NCBI GenBank assembly: GCA_029260345.1
Contig: JAJDDK010000004.1
Location: 62,001 to 126,000 of the forward strand
DNA from: Phycisphaerales bacterium
GTDB taxonomy: Bacteria; Planctomycetota; Phycisphaerae; Phycisphaerales; UBA1924
Direction: 5' to 3'
Length of the DNA: 64,000 nucleotides
The stretch's first letter is position 1, and every line of letters starts with the position of its first letter. Position numbers and translations under genes: made by a program. Below the pieces are notes generated by a model. The model saw nothing but the letters and a program-made list of their open reading frames with translations. It did not search any database and was not told where the DNA came from. Positions 1 through 9,254 of this stretch are shown here, piece after piece.

Positions 1-1644
1 GATGATGAATCGGCAGATCACCGATCCCCGGCTCGGGACGCCACTCTCAACCTGCACTCGATGCGGCTCGTGACGCACCTCATCCATCGACGTGTCGCGC
101 CATGACTCCAGCATGCCCGCCGCGACGACGTCGCCTCGCCCCGGCTCACACAAGAACAAGTCATTGCGCCCGATGCCCTTGCGTGCGGCCAAACCACTGC
201 GTGTCGGGATGATGCGATCGTTGCGCACTTCCGCCGTGACGCTCCAGACGCCGTCGCCCAGTTGCTTCACATCCACCTCACCAAACCGGATCTGCGGCAT
301 CTGGTCCGCATGGAACATTGAAAAACCGAAGTTCCGGTGACTGTCCTCTTCAAGCATGAACGTCGGCGTGTTGCGGCTGCCCCACTTATTCACGCCCCCC
401 ACCAGCACGGTCCCGTATTCGGGATGCTCCACTTCGGTGTACGGCGTGAAGTCCTTCCCGAACTGAAGCAGATCGCGGAATCGCATCATCTGCTCGCTGT
501 TCGGACGGTTTTCATCCTCTTGAAAATACTTGCCTGATGTCCACAGTTCATTTGTGAAACTGAAAATGCCAAGACCCTCGGCCGTCCAGTTCACGAATCC
601 ACCGTGCACGGTGTACAGATCTTTCCAGATGATCCAGTAGTTGTAATACGGCAGCAGGTCTTCGCCGACGCGCCCGAGCTCGTCGTACACGCGGTTGTCC
701 TCCGGTGGATACTCCGAGCCGCGATAGTCAGCGCCTGGGCCGCGCAGGATCATGCCGCCAGTGTTGTGATAGCTCTGCGCCGCCGCGATATTCGGGTGAT
801 CGAGAATGAACATGCCGATCGCACGCGGCTCCGGATTGCTGAACGGATATTCACCGGCGCCAAACTGCACATGATTCGGTTGCCAGTCGCTCGGCCAGTT
901 GCGGTTCATGTCGTCGCTGCCGATGCCGTCTTCATTGATGCGCCCATCGCCGTCGTTGTCGATGCCTTCCCAGCCGAGATTCGTCCACTCGCCCTTCTTG
1001 TCCGCCGGAACGCGCTCGAAGATGCGCGGATCATCAATGTTGCGCCGCCAGCGCCCGTCCGGATCGCGCACCCACATCTGCGTGATCATGCCGTCGCCGT
1101 CGAGATCGTCGTACCCGTCTTCGTCGAAGAGGCCATCGCCATCGTTGTCCACCGGGCGCTGCCCCGCTCGCGATGAGTGCGGCGTGTTCGGATGCTCAAA
1201 CCAGTAATCGCGCCCGTCCGGATTCTGACTCGGCAACAAATACAGCGCCGTGTTGTCCAGGAGCGACGTCAGCATCTCGTTGTTGCCGAATTCCTTCGTC
1301 GCGTACCACAACGTGTACAGCACGGCTTCCGCCGCCTGAATCTCGTTGCCGTGCACGTTGCCGTCCATCCACATAGCGGGCTTGTCGCGATCCGAACCCG
1401 TTTCCGAGTTCGTGACAATCGCCACGAGCATGTCGCGCCCGTTGCGGCTTTCGCCGATCTTCTCAATCTTTACAAGCTTCGGATACGCACGAGCAATCTC
1501 GCGCATGATCGCGTTGATCTCCCCGTGCGTGTAGTAGCGGTTGAACGCCACATCGACTTTGCTCGGCACAAACTGCTGCGCCGGCGCGGGCGCGGCGATG
1601 AGCAAGCCGCATACGACCGTCGCGATCAGTGTCTTCGTGTTCAT
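1..1644 (-). CDS. Secreted M14 zinc carboxypeptidase, C-terminus cut by window edge
   Basis: A zinc-dependent carboxypeptidase expected outside the cytoplasm. Residues 1-22 form a signal peptide ending in APAPAQQ. The M14 signature is intact: GNVHGNE supplies zinc ligands His98 and Glu101, NPDGRDY follows near 141, DMNRNW near 245 carries the substrate-binding Arg, and SYHNTGG near 290 fits the third zinc ligand. An Asp-rich insert (DNDGDG, DGDGMI, residues about 165-190, and another DNDGDG near 228) looks like calcium-binding loops. The ATG at 1644 follows a GGAG nine bases upstream. The frame is open to base 1, so 548 codons are seen and the C-terminus is missing. It lies 23 bp after the next M14 gene, probably in one operon. 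Confidence 0.9.
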   Translation of the reverse strand, partial: MNTKTLIATVVCGLLIAAPAPAQQFVPSKVDVAFNRYYTHGEINAIMREIARAYPKLVKIEKIGESRNGRDMLVAIVTNSETGSDRDKPAMWMDGNVHGNEIQAAEAVLYTLWYATKEFGNNEMLTSLLDNTALYLLPSQNPDGRDYWFEHPNTPHSSRAGQRPVDNDGDGLFDEDGYDDLDGDGMITQMWVRDPDGRWRRNIDDPRIFERVPADKKGEWTNLGWEGIDNDGDGRINEDGIGSDDMNRNWPSDWQPNHVQFGAGEYPFSNPEPRAIGMFILDHPNIAAAQSYHNTGGMILRGPGADYRGSEYPPEDNRVYDELGRVGEDLLPYYNYWIIWKDLYTVHGGFVNWTAEGLGIFSFTNELWTSGKYFQEDENRPNSEQMMRFRDLLQFGKDFTPYTEVEHPEYGTVLVGGVNKWGSRNTPTFMLEEDSHRNFGFSMFHADQMPQIRFGEVDVKQLGDGVWSVTAEVRNDRIIPTRSGLAARKGIGRNDLFLCEPGRGDVVAAGMLESWRDTSMDEVRHEPHRVQVESGVPSRGSVICRFII

Positions 1645-1667
1645 GGTGCGTTTCTCCGATCGCGAGT

Positions 1668-3590
1668 TCAGTTGTTGAGAGTGACGGACACGCGCTCTTC
1701 GCCGATGGTCGGGGAGCGCACCACGATTTCGAATGTTTCGTTGTCGCCGCCGGTGACTAGCCATTCAGCGCGAGCGACGCCGCCGGAGCCGGCGAGGTTG
1801 CGCTGCTGCTGCATCTTGTCGCCCGCAAGAATGCGGTTCTCATCAAGTTCGGCAATCATCGTGACACCGGGCACGCGGCGCACCTTTTCGGCGATTGCGA
1901 GCATCGTCGGGAAGTAGCCGGCGTTGGTCGCTTCGAGCGAGACGCGCCACACGCCGCGACCGACACGCTCGACGGCGACCTCGCCAATCTCCACGTGCGG
2001 CAAACGGTTCATGAGCTCCACCGAAAACCGCGCCTGCTCATCAATCAATCGATCAAGTTCATCCGCCGGCGGATTGAACATGAGGCCCTGCACAAACCCG
2101 CCGATCTCCACTTCGCCAAGCTGCGGATGATCAAACGTGGTCCATTCAATAAACCCGGCGCCGTCGAGCTCATCGTCGCTGTACTTGAGCCACGCGACCT
2201 CGTTCTCATCCGCTTTGCTTTTCTCTTTAGATTCGCCGCCGGCGCCGCCCGCCGGACCGGGATCGGGCAAACCCTGTCCCACCGCCATGGCACGACGGCG
2301 CACATCAGGATCCATGCTCCGAAGCTCCTGCATCATCTCGCGCTGACGCGCTTCATCCGCGGCCTGAAACTCCGCGACCATCGCCTGGATTTCGGCGGTC
2401 GTGACGCCACCTTCAGCTTCGCCAGAGTCTGCCCTCGCATCGGCGCCGCCCGGCGCTTTGGCTCCTTCGCCCTTGGCGGAATCATCTTTCTTTTCCGATT
2501 CAATCTGATCCGGCCGCACCCAGACGGGTGTCGAGAAACTCGGCACGCCGTACTGCGCATACGCCCATGCATAAAACGCGCCGTCGCTGTCCGGCGTTGA
2601 CGCGGCCTTCATCTTGGTGATCTCCTTGAAGACTTCGCTCATCTTCTCGTAGATCGCTTTGTCGTCGTTCTCAATGCCGACCGGCGCTTCGCCGGTGATG
2701 TCCATCTTGCCTGCTGCCGGAATTTTCACCAGTGAATCGTGCGGCCCAAACACCAGCACCGCCGCGATGTTCGGGCGCGCCAGCATCCAGTTCACCAGCG
2801 CCAGCGATTCCGGCGCCGACAGCGGGTAGTCACCAGCGCCGTCTTTGTGTTCCGGCCACTGGTGCATGAAGTTCATGTCGAGTTCAACGCCGCCGAAACC
2901 ATCTTCGGCAAACTTGCCGTCACCGTCATCGTCGATGCTTTCAACAAGCATCGCATACTGCGCAATCTCGCCCTCTTCGGGCTTGGGCGCCCGCATCAGT
3001 CGTGGTTCATCCGGATCAACAACGAGCGTCGCATTCATCCACGACGGCGGATTCTTCACGCGCATCATCGTGATGACGCCGTCGCCGTTGACATCACTGG
3101 GACCATCCTCATCAACGCGACCGTCACCGTCCGCATCATCCGACGTCGTTGTGCGGGAATACGACCGGCGCGGGCCGTTGCCTTCCAGATGCAGCGCCGC
3201 GCCGTCCGGATTCAGTCGCGGCACGATGTACACGGTCGTCGTCTCAAGCAAGTCCGCATGATCAGACACGATCAACCGCGCGACGCCCAGCGCCACGTCC
3301 CCGCCAACAAAGTGATTCGCATTGGCGCCCGCAACGATCAGCAGCGCCGGACGATCATCCGGCCCCGATCCGCGTCCTCCCTCAGCGCCAAGTCGTAAGA
3401 GATGGATCGGCCGGCCTTCGCCGCTCTGACCGATCGTCGTCACTTCCATGAGCGAACGATTCGCCCGGTCCAGCTCGCGCACCTGTCGGTCCAGTTCGCT
3501 CGCGGTGGGCGCGGCGGTTGACGACATCGTGGCGCACGCCGCGAGCGACGTGACCCACACAAGACTCATGCATCTCATCAGGATTCCCAT
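1668..3590 (-). CDS. M14-family lipoprotein with degenerate zinc site
   Basis: About 640 residues related to the neighbouring M14 carboxypeptidase. The start at 3590 is chosen because it gives a lipoprotein signal (TSLAAC, Cys19); an ATG at 3578 with GGGA upstream is an alternative, and the frame stays open back to a GTG at 3719 that overlaps the previous stop. The Asp-rich insert (DADGDG, DVNGDGVI) is shared with the gene downstream. Where active M14 enzymes have HxxE, this protein reads NANHFVGGD (about residues 90-98), and the Arg motif DMNRNW is replaced by DMNFMHQW. A His in FGPHDS may be kept. The middle carries a low-complexity stretch rich in Glu, Ala and Gly. I infer a pseudo-peptidase, perhaps a binding protein. 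Confidence 0.8.
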   Translation of the reverse strand: MGILMRCMSLVWVTSLAACATMSSTAAPTASELDRQVRELDRANRSLMEVTTIGQSGEGRPIHLLRLGAEGGRGSGPDDRPALLIVAGANANHFVGGDVALGVARLIVSDHADLLETTTVYIVPRLNPDGAALHLEGNGPRRSYSRTTTSDDADGDGRVDEDGPSDVNGDGVITMMRVKNPPSWMNATLVVDPDEPRLMRAPKPEEGEIAQYAMLVESIDDDGDGKFAEDGFGGVELDMNFMHQWPEHKDGAGDYPLSAPESLALVNWMLARPNIAAVLVFGPHDSLVKIPAAGKMDITGEAPVGIENDDKAIYEKMSEVFKEITKMKAASTPDSDGAFYAWAYAQYGVPSFSTPVWVRPDQIESEKKDDSAKGEGAKAPGGADARADSGEAEGGVTTAEIQAMVAEFQAADEARQREMMQELRSMDPDVRRRAMAVGQGLPDPGPAGGAGGESKEKSKADENEVAWLKYSDDELDGAGFIEWTTFDHPQLGEVEIGGFVQGLMFNPPADELDRLIDEQARFSVELMNRLPHVEIGEVAVERVGRGVWRVSLEATNAGYFPTMLAIAEKVRRVPGVTMIAELDENRILAGDKMQQQRNLAGSGGVARAEWLVTGGDNETFEIVVRSPTIGEERVSVTLNN

Positions 3591-3715
3591 CCGTTGATCT
3601 GTCCAATGGCGACGCAGGCGCATCAGGCCTGACGCTTCGTCTACCCCACTCCCGCATCGCGGATGCGGCGAGCAACGTGATTCACTTTTTTCGGGCGCCG
3701 CAGCGCGCATTCGCT

Positions 3716-6367
3716 TCACAAGCTCGGCCCGTACACAATGGCGTTCATCAACAGTCTCATCCCGGCATGATGAAAGCCTCGGAACGTCTGATCATCGCTG
3801 AAGCAGATGACTGAGCCGCGACCGAGCCGGTGCTGCGTCATGAACGGCGTGCCGCCGATTTCGTCTTCATTGGATTTTGAAATCGTGCCACCGATGCGTA
3901 GTCCTTCACCGGACTTCGCGTCCGCGAACCGCGCCACGACATATCCGTTATCAGCCACGGGCAATGTGCGTGTGCCTCGCTTCAGCACGCCGATCCAGTC
4001 GTCCATGCCGGCGGCGAGCGGATGTGTCACATCAATGTTGGCAAGCAACAGAGCGCCGGGAACGCGATCCTCAATGCTTTCCTGCTCGCGTTCGGCGTAC
4101 GTCTTGGCGCTGGGCTTGGGCTCGTCCTTGTCCTCTTCGTCATCCTCATTCTTGAGATCAAGCAGTGCGCGGCACGCCCACGATGCGCTTGGCCCATTGG
4201 CAACGAGTGTGCCGCCGCCGCGAACCCAGTCCTTGATGGCGTTCGTTGTTGACTCATTGAGCGAGCCATACATCTCCGGCATGACAATCACGTTGTAATC
4301 ATCAAGGTCAATCCGCGTCAGCGATTCCGCATTCACTGCCGTGTAGGGAATCGGCATGGCGATGTCCAGCAGATGCCAGTGCTGCCCGTAGCTGTTCCCG
4401 CTTATCGGCGAGTCGCGCACCAGCAGCACCCGCGGCAGCTCAAGCAGATCATTGTCATCGGCGCCAAGCACAAAACCCTTCGTGTTCAGTCCTGATCCGA
4501 CACGATGCACATTCAGCCCTTGCTCCAGACAATCCTCAACAAACGCCTGAAGCTGTTCCGGCCGATTTCGAATCGTGTACACAATCAGACTGCCGCCGCT
4601 GAACTCAACATCATCCACCGTTGAAATCGCATCGCCCGTCAAACGCGCAAACAACTCGTGCTTTGCCGCAAGCCCCATCGCGATCGGGAACTGATGTTGC
4701 TTCGCATCAATCACAAAGGCAATCTCACCAACGCCGCTGAGCTCCGGCGCGGGCGCTTCCCACTCTTCAAGCACTGTCGTCGCCGCGGCGACCGCCGTGG
4801 GTGTGTAGTACGCATGAAGACCAAATGACACTGGCAAGCTCCACGCCGTGATGTCGTACGTGTCAATGTCCGTCACTTCCGTGTCGCGTTCGAACACGGC
4901 TCGCGCCAGCCGCCCCATCGGCTGGTCGGCGCGAATGACCCACGTCCCTGCGGGCATCTTGCCGGGGCCTGGATCACCACCAGTCTTGTACGAAGTCAAG
5001 CCTTGGATATTGGCGTTCTCATCCATCGTCTCGATGACGATGCCGTGCGCCTGGCACAGGTCCCACACCTTCTGAAGCAGCGCCGGATCGTTGTCCGCGC
5101 GCACCAGGAACGCCATCGGCCCGTCGCCGCTGAGCTTCGACGAATCAACAAAGAACCGGCGGAATCGCTCAAGCTGACCTTCCCGATTCGCCGCCGTCGT
5201 CTCGAGGTAGCTCATCCCCGTCAGAAAGTGATTGAACGCGCGGCGGCGCAACGTCAGCTTGTACTCACCCATCACATCAACCACGAGCCCCGCAAAGCCG
5301 TGCCCAGCCTGCTCGCACAACAATCCAACCGCGCCGTGATACACCGGAAGCACCTTGCCGTAACCGGGATACAAATAGTCAAATCGCTCGCGTGTTGAAT
5401 ACACGAGGCCGCGCTCATCAAACGCCTTTGCGTTCGCGGCGCCGTAAATCTCCAGCCACTCCCGCGTCTCCGCCGGGATGTTCTGGTTGTACGGATCATC
5501 GCCGGGCCCGAAGAAATACGGGTTCCGATGCCCCTGTTCGTGGTAATCAATATGCAACTGCGGCTTGATCGTGCGATACAGCGCCAGCCGCGTTCGCGAC
5601 TCCGGATGCACCAGCCACAGCCAGTCCCGATTCAGATCGAAGTAGTAATGATTCGTGCGCCCGCCCGGCCATGGTTCATCGTGCTCAGCCGCATCGCTTG
5701 ATGAGTTCGGCCCCTGCCCGACGCCCAGCACGGTGTTGTACCAATTCACATACCGATCGCGGCCGTCCGGATTCACCATCGGATCAACGATGAGCACGAC
5801 GTTGTTGAGGATGTTCTGAATCTCGTCGTTCTGCGCCGCGGCAAGCGTGTACACCATCTGCATCGCCGCTTCACTGCTGGAAGCCTCATTGCCATGCACG
5901 TTGTAGCTGAACCACACAATGGCAGGATTGGTGCGAATGATCTCGTCCGCGCGAGCCGCACTCGTGGCGGGATTCGTCAGCTCCAGATTGCGCTCGCGAA
6001 TGCTGTTAAATCGGCGCAGATTCTCCGGCGACGAAATGACGAGATAATTCAGCGACCGGTGTTCGTACGTGGCGCCGTACTGCGCCATCGTCATGCGCTC
6101 AGACGCTTCAGCGACGCGCTCCAGATATCGCACGACATCGCCATGCCGCGTAAACCCGTCGCCGACCTCATACCCCAGCACACTCTGCGGCGTCGGGATT
6201 GACTCATCCAGTTCAAACCCGCCGAAGTACTCGAACGCGGGGCGCAGATTCAGCGGCTCAATCGCCGCTTCAATGAATGACTGCGCCGCCGCCGGCGAAC
6301 TCCCAAGAACCACGGAACCCAGAATCGCGAGTCGGAAACTGGCCCAACCAAACTTCACTCTGCGCAT
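3716..6367 (-). CDS. Large secreted M14 carboxypeptidase
   Basis: 883 residues. The ATG at 6367 has GAGGA eight bases upstream and opens a signal peptide ending in SSPAAAQS. The M14 catalytic domain spans roughly residues 65-420: YNVHGNE gives zinc ligands His158 and Glu161, then NPDGRDRY, FDLNRDW (substrate Arg) and DYHEQGH. The last 250 residues resemble the glutamine-amidotransferase-like fold often found at the end of such proteins (segments LLVRDSPISG, NVIVMPEMYG, GGTLVANGPS), interrupted by an acidic stretch rich in Glu and Asp. It is the first of three M14 genes on this strand. Secreted or periplasmic protein digestion is the likely role; the substrate cannot be read from sequence. Confidence 0.88.
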   Translation of the reverse strand: MRRVKFGWASFRLAILGSVVLGSSPAAAQSFIEAAIEPLNLRPAFEYFGGFELDESIPTPQSVLGYEVGDGFTRHGDVVRYLERVAEASERMTMAQYGATYEHRSLNYLVISSPENLRRFNSIRERNLELTNPATSAARADEIIRTNPAIVWFSYNVHGNEASSSEAAMQMVYTLAAAQNDEIQNILNNVVLIVDPMVNPDGRDRYVNWYNTVLGVGQGPNSSSDAAEHDEPWPGGRTNHYYFDLNRDWLWLVHPESRTRLALYRTIKPQLHIDYHEQGHRNPYFFGPGDDPYNQNIPAETREWLEIYGAANAKAFDERGLVYSTRERFDYLYPGYGKVLPVYHGAVGLLCEQAGHGFAGLVVDVMGEYKLTLRRRAFNHFLTGMSYLETTAANREGQLERFRRFFVDSSKLSGDGPMAFLVRADNDPALLQKVWDLCQAHGIVIETMDENANIQGLTSYKTGGDPGPGKMPAGTWVIRADQPMGRLARAVFERDTEVTDIDTYDITAWSLPVSFGLHAYYTPTAVAAATTVLEEWEAPAPELSGVGEIAFVIDAKQHQFPIAMGLAAKHELFARLTGDAISTVDDVEFSGGSLIVYTIRNRPEQLQAFVEDCLEQGLNVHRVGSGLNTKGFVLGADDNDLLELPRVLLVRDSPISGNSYGQHWHLLDIAMPIPYTAVNAESLTRIDLDDYNVIVMPEMYGSLNESTTNAIKDWVRGGGTLVANGPSASWACRALLDLKNEDDEEDKDEPKPSAKTYAEREQESIEDRVPGALLLANIDVTHPLAAGMDDWIGVLKRGTRTLPVADNGYVVARFADAKSGEGLRIGGTISKSNEDEIGGTPFMTQHRLGRGSVICFSDDQTFRGFHHAGMRLLMNAIVYGPSL

Positions 6368-6472
6368 GCGATGATCCTCATGGTCTTGCGTCGCGGCCGC
6401 AATACGCCAAAGGCGGCCTCGGAGCCGTACCGTACCGGAAGCGAGCCGCACCGTGGCATGGACGCCGCGCGG

Positions 6473-6478
6473 TACGCT
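6473..6478 (+). promoter_or_regulatory. -10-like element, M42 peptidase
   Basis: TACGCT lies six bases before the ATG at 6485, and no Shine-Dalgarno is present. This spacing would make the start codon the first transcribed base. Confidence 0.4.
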
Positions 6479-6484
6479 TCACCC

Positions 6485-7729
6485 ATGCACACCGACCACA
6501 CGCGGCGAGCGCAACGCGAACAACTCCTCATCAACCTCACGTCCATTCCGACCGCGACCGGTTACGAAGACCGCGTCATCCAATTCATCACGCGCTGGGT
6601 GGAAGACCGCCCGCACCTGCGGCTGAGCCGGGACAAAGCCGGCAACCTCGTGATCGCCTCAGCCCATGCCGCAAGCATGGAAGACGAAACCGGGCCGATC
6701 ATCTTCGAAGCGCACCTCGACCATCCGGCGTTCGTTGTCGAATCGGTGGAGTCCCCGAAAATCGTGACGGCCGCTTTTCGCGGCGGTGTGATGGCGCCCT
6801 ATTTCGACAACGCCCGAGTCGCGCTCCGCCACGCGAATGGCGATTCGACACTTGGGGCCATTCGTTCGACCGAAGCACCGGAAGAACCGGCGCGCCCGTT
6901 TCGTGTCGCCCGCATCGAGTTTGAGAAAGCCACCGATGCTCAAGTCGGCGACATGCTGACGTGGGATCTGCCAGATTCAATCATTGAAGACGATCGACTG
7001 CACGCCCCCGCATGCGATGATCTCGCCGCGGTCGCCTCCGCGCTCTGCGCAATGGATGAACTGACTTCGAACGCAAACAGCGCTGATCCAGCCGCAACCA
7101 ACGTGCAACTCCTCTTCACCCGCGCCGAAGAAGTCGGCTTCGTCGGCGCCATCGCCGCGTGCAAACTGAACACAATCCCCCCCGGCGCCCGCATCATCGC
7201 ACTGGAGAATTCGCGCAGCTTTGACGACTCTCCCATCGGCGGCGGACCGATCGTGCGCGTCGGCGACCGGCTCAGTGTGTTTTCGCCGACGCTGACCGCC
7301 GCGGTCGCGAAGATCGCGCAGCAGCTCACCGGTGAATCGGATCGCAAAGTTGGCAGCGCGTCCGATGGTGGAGCTCTACAACCCGACGCGATCGAACCAA
7401 TCGAGAACTTCGCATGGCAGCGCAAACTCATGCCGGGCGGCGCCTGCGAAGCCACCGCGTTTCAGGCATATGGACACGAATCAACCTGCGTGTGCCTGCC
7501 GCTGGGCAATTACCACAACATGGGCGAACTCGACTCCGTCGAACAAGCCGTCAAAGCGAAATCAGATTCAATTCACGCGCCGATCAAGCCCGAAGTCATC
7601 GCCATCAGCGACTTCCACAACCTCGTCGAACTGCTCATCGCCTGCGGCCGCCACCTCGGAACGGTCGAACCCATCACGACGCGCCTCGACAAACTCTACG
7701 ACGACCGCCGCTTCGTGCTGGATCGCTGA
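6485..7729 (+). CDS. M42-family aminopeptidase-like metallopeptidase
   Basis: 414 residues, cytoplasmic, resembling the M42/M20 two-metal aminopeptidases. Seen motifs are FEAHLDHP (His77 and Asp79), PACDDLAAV (bridging Asp near 178), FTRAEEVGF (Glu215-Glu216, general base plus ligand), a third ligand region IALENSRS and a final His in AYGHEST. These occur in family order, so an active di-metal site is likely. The frame continues upstream to 6371, but the ATG at 6485 is preferred because similarity starts just after it and a -10-like TACGCT sits six bases upstream. It is divergent from the M14 cluster and converges with the flagellin-domain gene with no bases between the stop codons. Confidence 0.85.
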   Translation: MHTDHTRRAQREQLLINLTSIPTATGYEDRVIQFITRWVEDRPHLRLSRDKAGNLVIASAHAASMEDETGPIIFEAHLDHPAFVVESVESPKIVTAAFRGGVMAPYFDNARVALRHANGDSTLGAIRSTEAPEEPARPFRVARIEFEKATDAQVGDMLTWDLPDSIIEDDRLHAPACDDLAAVASALCAMDELTSNANSADPAATNVQLLFTRAEEVGFVGAIAACKLNTIPPGARIIALENSRSFDDSPIGGGPIVRVGDRLSVFSPTLTAAVAKIAQQLTGESDRKVGSASDGGALQPDAIEPIENFAWQRKLMPGGACEATAFQAYGHESTCVCLPLGNYHNMGELDSVEQAVKAKSDSIHAPIKPEVIAISDFHNLVELLIACGRHLGTVEPITTRLDKLYDDRRFVLDR

Positions 7730-8779
7730 TCACTGCAATCCGAGCGAACTGCGCACATCGTGAGCGATGCTTGACGCGGCAGAGCCTTCGTTCTTCGCGA
7801 TTGTGAATGCTGTAAACGTCCCGAGGCGCTGGGCATTGACTTCACCTTCAGTCGCAGACAACGCGATACGCGCTCGCAATGTGGGCACATCAACGTGGAG
7901 GATGAACCCGCGCCCCGTCGCAAGCTCGCCATTCACCGTGCCTTGAATGTCCTGGCCCTGATCGGATTGGCCCCGAAACGCGGCGGCGCCACCAAATGCG
8001 ATTCGCGTTGTTGGATCAGGCGCTTGCGCGTTGCGCGCGCGAACCTGATACACGCCTGCTTGCGCCGGACCAGCCCAATTCCCGTCGTCAACGATTTGAA
8101 TTGAAACAAACTCTTCACGACCAAATTGCTCAGATTCAAGCAGCACGCCATTTCCCTGATGCGTGGCATGGACGCCAGTTTGATCGGTGAATGCATTGAT
8201 GGCCGCAGTGACATCTGCAACTGCTGTGCCTGAGGCGAAAGAGAGTTGTTGTGAGCCGCGCCGACCGGTGACTTCAATCGCGAAAGTTGAATTTGGCTGT
8301 TCAAGATCAAGCGCGAGCCCACCGAACGACAAGTATTGCGCCGCCTGCTGCGCGCTTTGCGTGACTTCAATCTGCACATCAAGCGATCCTGTTGACCCAA
8401 GATCGGCGTGCTGCACGGAATACTTTCGAACCGCTTCGTTGACATTCTCAATGGAGTATCCCGGCCCGCCGCCCGCCGCGCCACCCGGCTTCGCCCCCGC
8501 CACCACCGCATCAATCGACGCGATGATGTCATCCACCTTCTGCCGCGCCGCCGCGCCGGGGTCGCCGCTCTGGGCGGCTTCATTGGACGCCTTGTCCAGC
8601 TCCGCCAGCAGCGATTTCACCTGCGCGAGCGACGCACTGACATCCGCCGCATCGCGCGGCTTCGTATTTCCAGCACTTTCCGGACGCGCGCCGTCGCCGG
8701 CCCCTTGCCGCAGCACGTTCAGTCGTGACAAATCCGGAACAACATTCCCGTGGCTGCTTGGCTGGATTGGCTCAGGCAT
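7730..8779 (-). CDS. Orphan flagellin variable-domain protein
   Basis: 349 residues. Residues about 125-330 follow the central region of planctomycete flagellins as I know it: EVTQSAQQAAQYLSF, then FAIEVTGRRGSQQLSFASGT, AINAFTDQTGVHAT, FGREEFVSIQIV and finally TVNGELATGRGFILHVDVP. The helical N- and C-terminal regions that polymerise in a real flagellin (D0/D1) are absent. Instead residues 1-100 are Pro-, Ala- and Gly-rich with a short helical stretch (SLAQVKSLLAELDKA). No signal peptide is seen. It may be a flagellum-associated protein, a flagellin-fold decoy or a degenerate flagellin. No other flagellar gene is in the window. A strong terminator lies 64 bp upstream of the start, so the gene has its own promoter or is attenuated. 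Confidence 0.75.
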   Translation of the reverse strand: MPEPIQPSSHGNVVPDLSRLNVLRQGAGDGARPESAGNTKPRDAADVSASLAQVKSLLAELDKASNEAAQSGDPGAAARQKVDDIIASIDAVVAGAKPGGAAGGGPGYSIENVNEAVRKYSVQHADLGSTGSLDVQIEVTQSAQQAAQYLSFGGLALDLEQPNSTFAIEVTGRRGSQQLSFASGTAVADVTAAINAFTDQTGVHATHQGNGVLLESEQFGREEFVSIQIVDDGNWAGPAQAGVYQVRARNAQAPDPTTRIAFGGAAAFRGQSDQGQDIQGTVNGELATGRGFILHVDVPTLRARIALSATEGEVNAQRLGTFTAFTIAKNEGSAASSIAHDVRSSLGLQ

Positions 8780-8842
8780 CGTGCGATCTCCGTGGGGTTC
8801 TCAAACACCCATCGGTTTCGGGATCGCGAACGCCGCACATTC

Positions 8843-8889
8843 AAAAAAAGACCGCCCCGGCGGCAGGGGCTTAACCGTCGGGGCTGGTC
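8843..8889 (-). terminator. Strong intrinsic terminator upstream of the flagellin-domain gene
   Basis: On the minus strand GACC, a bulge, GCCCCG and a further four pairs form a stem over 8850-8889, followed directly by seven T residues (8849-8843). No protein gene on this strand ends here, so it terminates an RNA from the gap or attenuates the gene starting at 8779. Confidence 0.7.
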
Positions 8890-9200
8890 AAACAAATTCG
8901 TGTGTGTGCACGAATGAGGAACGCATCATGCCGAGCGATCCTTGCATCGGCAAGTCGTGTGGGGAGCGAACGGGACGGACCCTACGTCGGCGGACACTTC
9001 GGCCGGATCCGCCCCGCTTGCGATCAGGCTGGGCGTCCGTAGGTCGCTTCGGGGCGGCTGGACCGGGACGCGCGGGGCCTGCACTTCCTGATCTCATTCG
9101 CACGCCCGGAGGCGAGTCGGAGCCTGATCTCTTTCTCCCACGTCTATATGTTCGGAAGGCGCTCGGGTATGGTTCCACGCTGAGCAATATTTTTTTAGTC
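8890..9200 (-). ncRNA. Possible structured RNA in the 475-bp gap
   Basis: The gap between 8780 and 9254 has no convincing protein gene. It is very G+C-rich and holds long complementary segments: CCGCCCCG near 9010 with CGGGGCGG near 9045, and CCTACG near 8990 with CGTAGG near 9032, which interleave as a pseudoknot could. A minus-strand transcript would end at the terminator at 8843-8889. A plus-strand transcript could end at the weak stem plus seven T residues near 9189-9196. I do not recognise SRP, RNase P, tmRNA or 6S RNA signatures. Strand and limits are uncertain. Confidence 0.25.
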
Positions 9201-9254
9201 GCCGGGGCGGAACGCCTTGCTCCAGCGGCTTTTCCGTACTCTCACGCCGCCCCC

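Noticed and set aside
7730-9200. Known RNA families (SRP, RNase P, tmRNA, 6S) in the gap
   Set aside because: None of their conserved sequence blocks could be found on either strand.
8187-9254. Long upstream extension of the truA frame
   Set aside because: The first 356 codons run antisense through the flagellin-domain gene and the gap; TruA similarity starts at 9255.
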